Positions 35,549-43,384 of a DNA stretch of 64,000 bases are shown here, piece by piece (position 1 is the first letter of the stretch; every line of letters begins with the position of its first letter). The stretch is taken from the NCBI RefSeq assembly GCF_000176915.2, contig NC_014844.1, forward strand, positions 248,001 to 312,000. Reading direction: 5' to 3'. The notes below the pieces were generated by a model. That model did no database searches, had not been told where the DNA came from, and saw only the letters and a list, made by a program, of their open reading frames with translations. The stretch comes from Pseudodesulfovibrio aespoeensis Aspo-2 (GTDB lineage Bacteria > Desulfobacterota > Desulfovibrionia > Desulfovibrionales > Desulfovibrionaceae). Both the position numbers and the translations under genes were made by a program.

Positions 35549-37192
35549 CTAGATCTCCGGCAGGGGCACGCCGAGGTCGAGGCCGAGGTTGTCCAGGGCC
35601 TTGAGCCGGTCCAGGTGGCCGGCGTGCTTGTAGTAGAATTTGATGTCGTTGCCCATGATGGCCCCCAGGTCCGGCATTTTCATGGTGGCCCTGGTCTCGT
35701 TCTTGCCGCTCGACTGGTGGTGGACGCAGGTCACCGGGCCGCAGTACATGACCTTGTGCCCGGCCAGGCACAGGACGAGGTCGTGGTCGATGTCGTCCAC
35801 CTGGGACGGGCTGAACCGGATGTCGAACCCGGCAGGGGCGTCGGCCAGGGCGCTGGTGCGCAGCAGATGCTGGCAGCCCATGACGCTCCGGGTCTCGCGG
35901 ACCACGTCGTAGACATGGGTGTCGTACTGGTGCTCGGGCGCGTTGATGCTTACCTTGAGCAGGCCGTGGTCGGCTATGGCCACATAGCGGTAGAGATACT
36001 GGAGCAAGGCCGGGCTGCCGGGGTGGACGATCTTGCAGCCCACCACCGCGACTTTTGTGTCGGCCTCGGCCACGGTCAGGAACGAGGCCAGCCAGTCGCG
36101 CTGCACCGTGACATCGTCGTCGAGAAAGGCGATGTAGTCGCTGGCGCGCACCTCGGGCAGTCCGGCGAGCCAGTTGCGCGCGGCTGGCGCGCCGATGTTC
36201 ACGTGCAGGTCGTGGACCGTGAACTCGTTGTCCGGGAACAGGGCGCGCGCCCGCTCAACCACCTCGCGGCTGTGGTCTGTGCAGCCGTTGAGCAGCACGT
36301 CGATGCGGGCCGGGCCAATATCCGAGCGGCTCAGGCTCTCCAGGGTCTGGCCGAGCATGTCCGCCTTGTTCCAGGAGTAGAGGCAGATGCTCACCCTCCG
36401 GCGCGTCAGCAGCGAGGCGTCGGGCGCGAACCGGGATTGCAGCTCGCGCAGGCGCAGGTGCACCGGGGTCTGGCGCGGGTCCTGGCGCAGGGATTTCTCA
36501 TAGAGGGCCACGGCCTGGGCCGTGTTGCCCGCTGCCGCGAACAGTTCTGCCGCCAGATTCAGGCTCGTCTCGCGAAGCATGGCCTTGTTCAGGTCCGGCC
36601 ACAGGGCCATGGCCTGGTCCAGGGCGCCCACCGACGCCTGATGGTTGAACAGGGCGATCTCCCAGTCGCGGCGCAGCGGATCGGGGCAGGCGAAACCAGC
36701 CAGCCAGGGACCGGCCGGGACTCCCTGCTGCCGGTCCACGGCCAGGGCGAACTGGGCCGCGGCCACGTGGTCCGGGTGGGCCTTGAGCAGCCGGGCGATG
36801 AACTCGGCGGCGTCCCCGGCATCGACCTTGAGGTTGAGGCCGGAGATGAGGCCGTAGGTCTCGGCGTCCCGGTTGTACTGGCGCACGATGTCGAGCCGCT
36901 GCCGGACCTGGGTGTTGCCTGTCAGGCGTCCCACGGCGTCGAGCAGGCCGGGCCGCAGGGGGCGCAGCTGCAACCCCTTGTCCAGCAGGTAGAGCAGGGT
37001 CTTCTGCGCCTGCCCGTGTCTGGCCGTCTCCGGGTCGTTGGCCAGGCGGTCGATGAAGCACATGCAGATGGATTCGTCGAGCAGGAAGTTGTGGAGGTGG
37101 TTGAGGACGTAGAGGACCACCTCGTCGAGGGACAATTCCTTGAGCTGGGCGGCCATTCCGAGCTGGAGGGTCTGGAAATATCGTTCGTTCAT
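35549..37192 (-). CDS. GT2 family glycosyltransferase with N-terminal helical (TPR-like) region
   Basis: The 547-residue protein has a helical N-terminal half (about 1-235) with repeats of short helices ('LFAAAGNTAQAVALYEKSLR' is TPR-like), then a GT-A fold from about 265: 'RVSICLYSWNKADMLGQTL' and 'DYIAFLDDDVTVQRDW', with the DxD-type metal motif. It probably glycosylates a surface polymer, or flagellin, as suggested only by its position beside the motility operon. The start is uncertain: ATG 37192 has no clear Shine-Dalgarno, and TTG 37231 is in frame upstream. Confidence 0.75.
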   Translation of the reverse strand: MNERYFQTLQLGMAAQLKELSLDEVVLYVLNHLHNFLLDESICMCFIDRLANDPETARHGQAQKTLLYLLDKGLQLRPLRPGLLDAVGRLTGNTQVRQRLDIVRQYNRDAETYGLISGLNLKVDAGDAAEFIARLLKAHPDHVAAAQFALAVDRQQGVPAGPWLAGFACPDPLRRDWEIALFNHQASVGALDQAMALWPDLNKAMLRETSLNLAAELFAAAGNTAQAVALYEKSLRQDPRQTPVHLRLRELQSRFAPDASLLTRRRVSICLYSWNKADMLGQTLESLSRSDIGPARIDVLLNGCTDHSREVVERARALFPDNEFTVHDLHVNIGAPAARNWLAGLPEVRASDYIAFLDDDVTVQRDWLASFLTVAEADTKVAVVGCKIVHPGSPALLQYLYRYVAIADHGLLKVSINAPEHQYDTHVYDVVRETRSVMGCQHLLRTSALADAPAGFDIRFSPSQVDDIDHDLVLCLAGHKVMYCGPVTCVHHQSSGKNETRATMKMPDLGAIMGNDIKFYYKHAGHLDRLKALDNLGLDLGVPLPEI

Positions 37193-37460
37193 GCGGGTAC
37201 CCGGTGCCTGCTGGAGGGTGTGGGGGCTCAACTGCCCAAATCTATGCCACGACTGTCGCGATCATGACAAGGGTCCAGTGCCCCGGCGTCGAGCGATCAC
37301 TGTGCCATGGCCGGGAATTGAATGATTCGGCATCATTATGGACAATTCCATGTCTTGGGCGGTGTCGCGCTTCAGGCAAAATTTCGGGTGGTTACATGGT
37401 TGCCTGTCGTGATATGGTCCCTGGAGACGGCGCAGGAGCGCGCATTCTTCATTAATTCAT
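37193..37460. other. Gene-free divergent region upstream of the motility operon
   Basis: Together with the sigma-28 promoter region this makes a 330-base gap between the GT2 gene and yggS. It becomes AT-rich from about 37320 to 37500. I see no open frame with a ribosome site. Confidence 0.5.
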
Positions 37461-37487
37461 TAAACTAAACGAAAAATGGGCCGATAA
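37461..37487 (+). promoter_or_regulatory. Sigma-28 (FliA) promoter of the yggS-motility operon
   Basis: TAAACTAA (37461-37468), exactly 11 bases and GCCGATAA (37480-37487) match the E. coli FliA consensus TAAAGTTT-N11-GCCGATAA, with a perfect -10 box. The ATG of yggS is 38 bases further on, giving a leader of about 30 bases. This is the class of promoter expected for late flagellar genes. Confidence 0.85.
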
Positions 37488-37524
37488 GGCGTGTGAAGCC
37501 TAAAGGCCGGATTCATTGAGAGTT

Positions 37525-38232
37525 ATGAGCGAGAGAAGGACGGAGCTGGCCGAGCGCGCGGCAGAGGTGCGGGAGACGCTGGCCGAGGCGGCCCGCCGGG
37601 CCGGACGCGCGCCCGGCGACATCACCCTGGTGGCGGTCTCAAAATTCCATGCCGCCTCGGACGTGCGCGCCCTGGCCGGGGCCGGGCAGGCGGATTTCGG
37701 CGAAAACTACGTGCAGGAGGCCCTGGCCAAGCGCGAGGCACTGGCCGACCTCGGGCTCAACTGGCACTTCATCGGCGGGTTGCAGTCCAACAAGGCGCGG
37801 TTCGTGGTCGGGAACTTTTGTCTGGTGCACAGCGTTGATTCTCATAAGCTGGCCCAGGCATTGCATAAAAAGGCTTCGGAGCTGGGCGTGGTCCAGGACA
37901 TCCTCATCCAGGTGAATGGTGCCGGGGAGGCTCAGAAGTCCGGAATCACGGAAGAAAATTTGATTCCTCTGGCCGAGGCGGTCCTGGGGATGGGCGGCGT
38001 CCGCCTTGTCGGGCTGATGACGCTGCCGCCGTTTTTTGACGATCCGGCGCGGGCGAGACCTGTTTTTGCCCGGTTGCGGGAGCTGCGGGACGCGCTGGAG
38101 GCCAGGCTTGGCCATCGGCTGCCCCACCTCTCCATGGGCATGACCGGCGATTTTGTTCCGGCAGTGGAGGAGGGGGCGACCCTGGTGCGGATAGGCACGA
38201 GGATTTTCGGGGCGCGGCCCCGGAGAACATAA
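37525..38232 (+). CDS. YggS family PLP homeostasis protein
   Basis: The 235-residue single-domain PLP-binding protein has its lysine at 'VAVSKFHAAS' (residue 40) and the family motifs 'DFGENYVQEALAKRE', 'WHFIGGLQSNKARF' and 'LSMGMTGDFVPAVEEGATLVRIG'. YggS proteins manage vitamin B6 pools and are not flagellar components. It is the first gene downstream of a sigma-28 promoter, 22 bases before motA. A TTG at 37516 also starts the frame; ATG 37525 has the better context. Confidence 0.93.
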   Translation: MSERRTELAERAAEVRETLAEAARRAGRAPGDITLVAVSKFHAASDVRALAGAGQADFGENYVQEALAKREALADLGLNWHFIGGLQSNKARFVVGNFCLVHSVDSHKLAQALHKKASELGVVQDILIQVNGAGEAQKSGITEENLIPLAEAVLGMGGVRLVGLMTLPPFFDDPARARPVFARLRELRDALEARLGHRLPHLSMGMTGDFVPAVEEGATLVRIGTRIFGARPRRT

Positions 38233-38254
38233 GAGGAAAGGCAGAGGGCAGGGT

Positions 38255-39016
38255 ATGGATTTCGGAACCGTCATCGGCATTGTTCTCTCATTCGGTCTGG
38301 TGGTCGCGGCCATCCTGTCGGGGTCGAGCCTGATCATCTTCATTTCGGTGCCGTCCTTTTTCATCGTCATCGGCGGGACACTTGGCGCGGCCATGGTCAA
38401 CTATCCGCTGAGCTATGTCATCGGTCTGGTCGGGGTCATCAAGAACACCTTCTTCTCCAGCCTCGAATCGCCCCGCGAGATCATCGACCGGTTCAAGGAC
38501 TACGCCAACCGCGCCCGGCGCGAGGGCATCCTCTCCCTGGAGCCGCTGATCAAGGAGATCGACGACGACTACATGCGCAAGGGGCTGCAACTGACGGTGG
38601 ATGGCCTGGAGCCGCAGACTATCCAGGAGATCCTGGAGACCGAGGTCTCCTACCTGAGCGAGCGGCACGCCACCGGTGCGGACGTGGTGGCCGTGCTCGG
38701 CACCCTGGCCCCGGCCATGGGCATGATCGGCACGGTCGTCGGTCTGGTGCAGATGCTCCAGACCATGAGCGACCCGTCCACCATCGGCCCGGCCATGGCC
38801 GTGGCCCTCCTGACCACCCTCTACGGGGCGATGCTGGCCAACCTCGTCTTCAACCCCATGGCGGGCAAGCTCAAGGCGCGCAGCAAGGAGGAAATCCTGC
38901 TGCGCGAGATGATAATGGAAGGCATCCTGTCCATCTCCAAGGGCGAAAACCCGCGCATCATCGAGGAAAAGCTCAACAGTTACCTGCCACCCAAGGACAG
39001 GGTCGTGACCGACTAG
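38255..39016 (+). CDS. motA: Flagellar motor stator protein MotA
   Basis: The 253-residue protein has the four membrane segments of MotA/PomA: 'IGIVLSFGLVVAAILSGSSL', 'FISVPSFFIVIGGTLGAAMV' and, after a cytoplasmic loop with 'EREGILSLEPLI'-type sequence, 'LAPAMGMIGTVVGLVQML' and 'GPAMAVALLTTLYGAMLANL'. The loop carries the charged residues that contact FliG. The C-terminal 'LREMIMEGILSISKGENPRII' is typical. It forms the stator pore with a MotB protein. Confidence 0.95.
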   Translation: MDFGTVIGIVLSFGLVVAAILSGSSLIIFISVPSFFIVIGGTLGAAMVNYPLSYVIGLVGVIKNTFFSSLESPREIIDRFKDYANRARREGILSLEPLIKEIDDDYMRKGLQLTVDGLEPQTIQEILETEVSYLSERHATGADVVAVLGTLAPAMGMIGTVVGLVQMLQTMSDPSTIGPAMAVALLTTLYGAMLANLVFNPMAGKLKARSKEEILLREMIMEGILSISKGENPRIIEEKLNSYLPPKDRVVTD

Positions 39017-39047
39017 CCGGTCGCCGCCCGTCCGGGAGAGCCCGTTT

Positions 39048-39869
39048 ATGGCGAAAAAAGGGAAAAAGCACATTTGCGAGGAAATGCCTCCGTGGATGAT
39101 CACCTTCTCGGATGTCATGACGCTGATGCTGACCTTTTTCGTGCTGCTGGTCTCCATGTCCCACATCGACCCGCGCCGCAAACTGGTGGCGCTCGGCTCC
39201 ATCATCGGCACCTTTGGCTGGGAGGACGCCAGCTATGAGGTCTTCTCCAAAAAGGACACCCGGCGCACCGTGGAGCCCGGACCCATCGACTCGGGCGACC
39301 TCGAATCGCTCAAGGCCCTCAAGTGGGAAAACATCGACGACGACATCAATTTCCGCTCCAATCGCTTCGTCCAGATTTTGTCCATTGACGCGAGCCTGCT
39401 CTTCGGGCCGGATGCCGTGACCTTGAGCGAATCCGGGCAGGCCGTGCTGGACGGGTACATGCCGGTCTTCGCCCAGGTGCAGTACCCGCTGCTGCTGGCC
39501 GGGCACACCTCCCAGCTGCGCGACGAACTGGGCGCGGACTACAAGCCCGGCGACGACGAGGAGAACCCCGACCTGTCGTGGAAGATCTCCTTAAGCCGCG
39601 CCCTTGCGGTCTACCGTCATCTGATCGACCGCGGCATGCGCCCGGGCATGCTCCGGGTCGAGGGATTCGGCAAGTACATGCCGTTCTACACCCAGACAAC
39701 TGTCGAGAGCCGGGCCAGAAACCGGCGCGTTGACATCGTGCTCGACAAGCGCAACATCGACGCGGGCGAGCGCCTCCGGTCCCTGACAGGCCAGGACGCC
39801 GGGTTGGTGGACACCATCGATGTCAACGGGTTCCGGTTCGATGTCCGCCCGCCGCAGGGGCTGGAGTAG
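39048..39869 (+). CDS. motB: Flagellar motor protein MotB, first copy, with altered peptidoglycan-binding motif
   Basis: The 273-residue protein has a cytoplasmic basic start, one membrane segment with 'PPWMITFSDVMTLMLTFFVLL', in which Asp22 is the proton-binding residue, and an OmpA-like C-terminal domain (about 115-265). The domain retains 'SLSRALAVYRHLIDRGM' and 'NRRVDIVL', but the usual GHTD is GHTS (the Asp that contacts diaminopimelate is Ser). A ~20-residue insertion with acidic residues follows. It is 31 bases past motA. Confidence 0.93.
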   Translation: MAKKGKKHICEEMPPWMITFSDVMTLMLTFFVLLVSMSHIDPRRKLVALGSIIGTFGWEDASYEVFSKKDTRRTVEPGPIDSGDLESLKALKWENIDDDINFRSNRFVQILSIDASLLFGPDAVTLSESGQAVLDGYMPVFAQVQYPLLLAGHTSQLRDELGADYKPGDDEENPDLSWKISLSRALAVYRHLIDRGMRPGMLRVEGFGKYMPFYTQTTVESRARNRRVDIVLDKRNIDAGERLRSLTGQDAGLVDTIDVNGFRFDVRPPQGLE

Positions 39870-39871
39870 CC

Positions 39872-40597
39872 ATGGCCAGGAAGAAGAAGGAACTTTGCCC
39901 GCCGCTGGCCCTGTGGCTGGTCACCTTCTCGGATCTGGTGACCCTGCTGCTGACGTTTTTCGTCCTGCTTCTGACCATGTCGTCCATGGACAACGCCATC
40001 CTGACGCGGGTGACCCTGCAGACCGCCGATCTCGGGCTGCTCGACAAGCGCGGCTCCGGGCGGGTGGATGTCAGGGAGCGGCTGGTGATAGAATTGATGG
40101 AAAAACCCTGGGAGGTGCTGGACAAGAAGCAGCGCCTCAAGGATTTGCTCTTCCCCGACGACGTGCTGCCGGATGACCTGAGCAAGGCCGAGCTGGACAA
40201 AAACCTGGAGATCCTGGCCAAGCCCGATGGCGTGGCCCTGGTCTTTACGGACAAGCTGCTTTTCGAGCCGGGCGCGTCGCGCCTGAGCCTGCGCGGGGAG
40301 CAGCTGCTCGAAGCGCTGACCCCGGTGCTTCTGTTCACCGCCGCGCCGGTCAACGTGGCCGGGCATACGGACGCCTCGGACACCGGGGCCGACCCCTACG
40401 CCCTGTCCGGGGACCGCGCCCTGGCCGTGCTCTCGTTCCTGGTCGATGCCGGGGTGCCTGACCGCCGCTTTTCCCTATCCGCCTACGGCAGCGACGTTCC
40501 GGCCCTGGATGAGCGCGACAGGCCGGTGGCTTCAAGCATGAACCGGCGTGTCGAGATTCTCCTGAAGACCGCCCGGCCCGTGGGCGGCTATCTGTAG
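39872..40597 (+). CDS. Second MotB-type stator protein
   Basis: This 241-residue MotB homologue has its own proton-binding Asp21 in 'WLVTFSDLVTLLLTFFVLLL', a plug-like amphipathic stretch after it, and an OmpA-like domain with the intact motif 'VAGHTDASDTG', then 'LSGDRALAVLSFLV' and 'NRRVEILLK'. It begins two bases past the first motB. Only one motA is next to them, so the two MotB proteins must share it, form a mixed stator or act with another MotA. Confidence 0.92.
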   Translation: MARKKKELCPPLALWLVTFSDLVTLLLTFFVLLLTMSSMDNAILTRVTLQTADLGLLDKRGSGRVDVRERLVIELMEKPWEVLDKKQRLKDLLFPDDVLPDDLSKAELDKNLEILAKPDGVALVFTDKLLFEPGASRLSLRGEQLLEALTPVLLFTAAPVNVAGHTDASDTGADPYALSGDRALAVLSFLVDAGVPDRRFSLSAYGSDVPALDERDRPVASSMNRRVEILLKTARPVGGYL

Positions 40598-40626
40598 CGG
40601 GCCGTGACCGCCCGGACCGACTGCTC

Positions 40627-40653
40627 TAAACTTTGTCTGGAAAACACCGCGGA
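40627..40653 (+). promoter_or_regulatory. Weak sigma-28-like sequence before fliL
   Basis: TAAACTTT (40627-40634), 11 bases and ACCGCGGA (40646-40653). The -35 part fits well, but the -10 part matches GCCGATAA at only four positions. It could be a degenerate internal promoter and is recorded as a candidate only. Confidence 0.2.
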
Positions 40654-40700
40654 ATCACGCTAAGAAGAGAGCACCAACCCAGAAAACAAAGGTGGCCGAC

Positions 40701-41198
40701 ATGGCTGACGAAGATCTTGTCCAGGAAGGAAAGAAGGGCGGCAAGCTCAAGTGGATCATCATCGCCGTGGCGCTGATCGTGCTCGGCGTTGGCGGGTATT
40801 TCGGCTACACCATGTTCCTGGCCGCGCCCGACGAGGCGCAGACCGCCGAGTCCGGGGCCGGGGAAGAGGGCGCGGGCGTGCCGACAGAGTCCCTTGAGGG
40901 CAAGCTCGTGCCCCTGCCCATGTTCCTGGTCAACCTGGCCGATCCGCTGGGGCGGCGGTATCTCAAGCTCGGCATGGAGGTCGAGGTCCGCGACGAAAAG
41001 GCCGAGCAGGCCCTTCTCAAGTATGAGGCCAAGATCAAGGACACCCTGCTCCTGCTGTTTTCAAGCAAGACCTACGACGACCTTTCGACCATGAAGGCCA
41101 AGGTGGAGCTGAAGCAGGAGATTGTGGACCGGCTCAACCAGATCGTGGGCAAGGGGGCGATTCTGCGCGTCTACATCACGGAGATGGTCATCCAGTAG
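40701..41198 (+). CDS. fliL: Flagellar basal body protein FliL
   Basis: The 165-residue protein has one N-terminal membrane helix ('KLKWIIIAVALIVLGVGGYF') and a periplasmic FliL domain with 'PMFLVNLADPLGRRYLKLGMEVEV' and the C-terminal 'VYITEMVIQ'. FliL supports stators and rotor function. A GTG at 40692 could also be the start (MADMADED), but ATG 40701 with AAGGTGG upstream fits better. The gap of about 100 bases before it carries a weak promoter-like sequence. Confidence 0.93.
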   Translation: MADEDLVQEGKKGGKLKWIIIAVALIVLGVGGYFGYTMFLAAPDEAQTAESGAGEEGAGVPTESLEGKLVPLPMFLVNLADPLGRRYLKLGMEVEVRDEKAEQALLKYEAKIKDTLLLLFSSKTYDDLSTMKAKVELKQEIVDRLNQIVGKGAILRVYITEMVIQ

Positions 41199-41270
41199 CA
41201 CGCCTCTTGCAAGGGCCTTTCCGGGCCGTCATGTTTTTTGACGGGCACAACGATGTTTGCGAGGTACGAC

Positions 41271-41795
41271 ATGGCCGAAGATCAGGATAAACTGGCACAG
41301 GAGTGGGCCGACGCGCTGCTGGAAGGCAACGATGTGCCCGACCCCTCGGAGGCCGCCAGCGCCGATGTGGCCAGCGACGACGAGTCCCTGGCCGACGAGT
41401 GGGCCGCCGCCCTTGCCGAGACCACCCAGGAAGAGGTCAGGCACGAGAAGGAGCAGGCGTTTCTCTCCACCCAGACCCACGACTACGAATTCAAGGACAT
41501 GGGCAGTGCGGCCAAGGGCGCAAGCTCCAGCGGCAAGCGCGACCTGGATTTCATTCTCGACATCCCCCTTGAGGTCTCTGCCGAGCTGGGCCGCACCAAG
41601 CTCTTGATCAACGAGCTGCTGCAACTGGGCCAGGGCTCTGTGGTGGAGCTGAACAAGCTGGCGGGCGAACCGCTCGAAATCTACGTCAACGGCAAGCTCG
41701 TGGCCCGCGGCGAGGCCGTGGTCATCAACGAGAAGTTCGGCATCCGGCTGACGGACATCATCAGCCCCATCGAGCGGGTCAAACAGCTTGGATAG
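41271..41795 (+). CDS. fliN: Flagellar motor switch protein FliN
   Basis: The 174-residue protein ends with a FliN/SpoA domain (about 95-170): 'DFILDIPLEVSAELGRTKLL' and 'SVVELNKLAGEPLEIYVNG', the C-ring component that links FliG to the export gate. The N-terminal extension is acidic and contains a duplicated motif, 'LAQEWADALLEG' (8-19) and 'LADEWAAALAET' (40-51). The frame opens at 41238, but ATG 41271 has GAGGT six bases upstream. The last bases overlap the fliO frame. Confidence 0.93.
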   Translation: MAEDQDKLAQEWADALLEGNDVPDPSEAASADVASDDESLADEWAAALAETTQEEVRHEKEQAFLSTQTHDYEFKDMGSAAKGASSSGKRDLDFILDIPLEVSAELGRTKLLINELLQLGQGSVVELNKLAGEPLEIYVNGKLVARGEAVVINEKFGIRLTDIISPIERVKQLG

Positions 41796-42192
41796 CCCTC
41801 TGGCCCAGGCCAACGCCACTGCCGCACCCATGCAGCTGCCAGTGGTGGACTCCGGCGCGACCCTGCTGACCACGCTGGGGTACCTGTGCCTCATGCTGGG
41901 CGTGATGTTCCTGGCCTACTATCTGCTCAAGCGGCTCGGCATCCAGGGCTGGGGCGCGCACGGCGGCAAGGACGGCCCGCGCCTGATCAGCCGTCTGGCC
42001 CTTGGCGCCCGCCAGAGCGTGGCCGTGGTCCGTTTTCGCGACCGCGACCTGCTCCTTGGCGTGACCGAAGACCGCGTCAGTCTGCTGGCCGATGTCGAGG
42101 CGGGCGAGGTTGGAGAGGACGGAGCGCGCGCCTCCGGGCCGAAGAGCTTTGCGGCCCTGCTCAGGAAGGGGACGGGAGGGGACGAAAAATGA
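41788..42192 (+). CDS. fliO: Flagellar export protein FliO
   Basis: The 134-residue protein has one membrane segment ('LTTLGYLCLMLGVMFLAYYLL') and a FliO-type cytoplasmic domain ('PRLISRLALGARQSVAVVRF' and 'LLLGVTEDRVSLLADV'). It works with FliP-FliQ-FliR assembly at the base of the flagellar export gate. The start is uncertain: a TTG at 41788 overlaps the fliN end by 8 bases, or ATG 41830 (MQLPVVDSG) may be used. Confidence 0.85.
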   Translation: MDSPLAQANATAAPMQLPVVDSGATLLTTLGYLCLMLGVMFLAYYLLKRLGIQGWGAHGGKDGPRLISRLALGARQSVAVVRFRDRDLLLGVTEDRVSLLADVEAGEVGEDGARASGPKSFAALLRKGTGGDEK

Positions 42193-42959
42193 CGGCTGAT
42201 CCGCGCCGACTGCTGACGCTGTGCGCCTGCCTGTTTGGCGCGCTGGCCCTCTTTCCGGCCCTGTCGCTGGCCCAGGACCCGGTCATCCCCAAGCTGACCA
42301 TGGAATTGGCTGCCGGACAGGCCGAGCCGGGCGAGGTTTCGACCCTGCTTGAGATTCTCTTCCTGCTCACGGTGTTGAGCATGGCCCCGGCCATCATGCT
42401 GACCATGACCTCCTTCACCCGGATCATCATCGTCTTCCATTTTCTGCGTCAGGCCATGGGCACCCAGCAGATGCCGCCCAACCAGATCCTGGCCGGGCTG
42501 GCCATCTTCATGACCGTGGTCATCATGATGCCGGTGGGCAAGGCCATCAACAGCACCGCGCTCCAGCCCTATCTGGCCGAGGAGATACGCTTTGACGAGG
42601 CCCTGGAACGGGCGCAGGTGCCCATCCGCGAGTTCATGTTCAAGCATACCCGCGAGAAGGACCTGTCCATCTTCTACTCCATCACCAAGGAGGAGCGGCC
42701 AAATAACCGAGACGAGGTCAACACCATCATGCTGGTGGCCGCCTACACCATCTCGGAACTCAAGACCGGCTTCACCATCGGCTTTCTCATCTACATCCCG
42801 TTCCTCATCCTGGACATGGTCGTGGCTTCCATCCTGCTGGCCATGGGCATGATGATGCTGCCGCCGGTCATGATCTCGCTGCCGTTCAAGATCCTGCTTT
42901 TCGTCCTCATCGACGGGTGGAACCTGCTCGTGGGCTCCCTCGTGAACACCTTTCAGTGA
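42189..42959 (+). CDS. fliP: Flagellar biosynthetic protein FliP
   Basis: The 256-residue protein has a cleavable N-terminal signal-like segment and the FliP core with four membrane helices; 'LTMTSFTRIIIVFHFLRQAMGTQQ' and 'GFLIYIPFLILDMVVASIL' are diagnostic. It is the central subunit of the type III export gate. The start overlaps the fliO stop by four bases (ATGA), so translation is coupled. Confidence 0.97.
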   Translation: MTADPRRLLTLCACLFGALALFPALSLAQDPVIPKLTMELAAGQAEPGEVSTLLEILFLLTVLSMAPAIMLTMTSFTRIIIVFHFLRQAMGTQQMPPNQILAGLAIFMTVVIMMPVGKAINSTALQPYLAEEIRFDEALERAQVPIREFMFKHTREKDLSIFYSITKEERPNNRDEVNTIMLVAAYTISELKTGFTIGFLIYIPFLILDMVVASILLAMGMMMLPPVMISLPFKILLFVLIDGWNLLVGSLVNTFQ

Positions 42960-42994
42960 CCCTGCACAGGCACCTGCCCGGGGAGTAGTGCGTC

Positions 42995-43264
42995 ATGACG
43001 CCGGAATTCGTGGTCGGATTCGCCCGACAAGCCATTGAAATCACACTGGTCATCTCCCTGCCCATGCTCGGCGTGGGCATGATTGTGGGCATTTTTATCT
43101 CCGTGCTCCAGGCAGCCACCCAGATCCAGGAGATGACCCTGACCATGGTCCCCAAGATCGTGGCCATCTTCATCGCCCTGCTGGTGGCCTTCCCCTGGAT
43201 CATGGACAAGATGATGACCTACACGACGAATCTTTTCCTCAATCTCCCGAACTACATACAATAG
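42995..43264 (+). CDS. fliQ: Flagellar biosynthetic protein FliQ
   Basis: The 89-residue protein has two membrane helices: 'ALEITLVISLPMLGVGMIVGI'-type sequence (here 'AIEITLVISLPMLGVGMIVG') and 'KIVAIFIALLVAFPWIMDKM'. It belongs to the export gate with FliP and FliR. The flagellar operon ends here: fliR and flhB do not follow, which must be elsewhere. A small hairpin (CGGCGC at 43276 with GCGCCG ending at 43296) lies after the stop. Confidence 0.96.
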   Translation: MTPEFVVGFARQAIEITLVISLPMLGVGMIVGIFISVLQAATQIQEMTLTMVPKIVAIFIALLVAFPWIMDKMMTYTTNLFLNLPNYIQ

Positions 43265-43384
43265 CCGCGACCGGCCGGCGCGCTTCGGCTGCGCCGTCAC
43301 AATGCAGGGTGACATCGCGGGTGAAAATCCGTATCTTCGCCGTGCGGCGGGTTGGCCGCGCATCACGAAACACGCGAGCACCCA

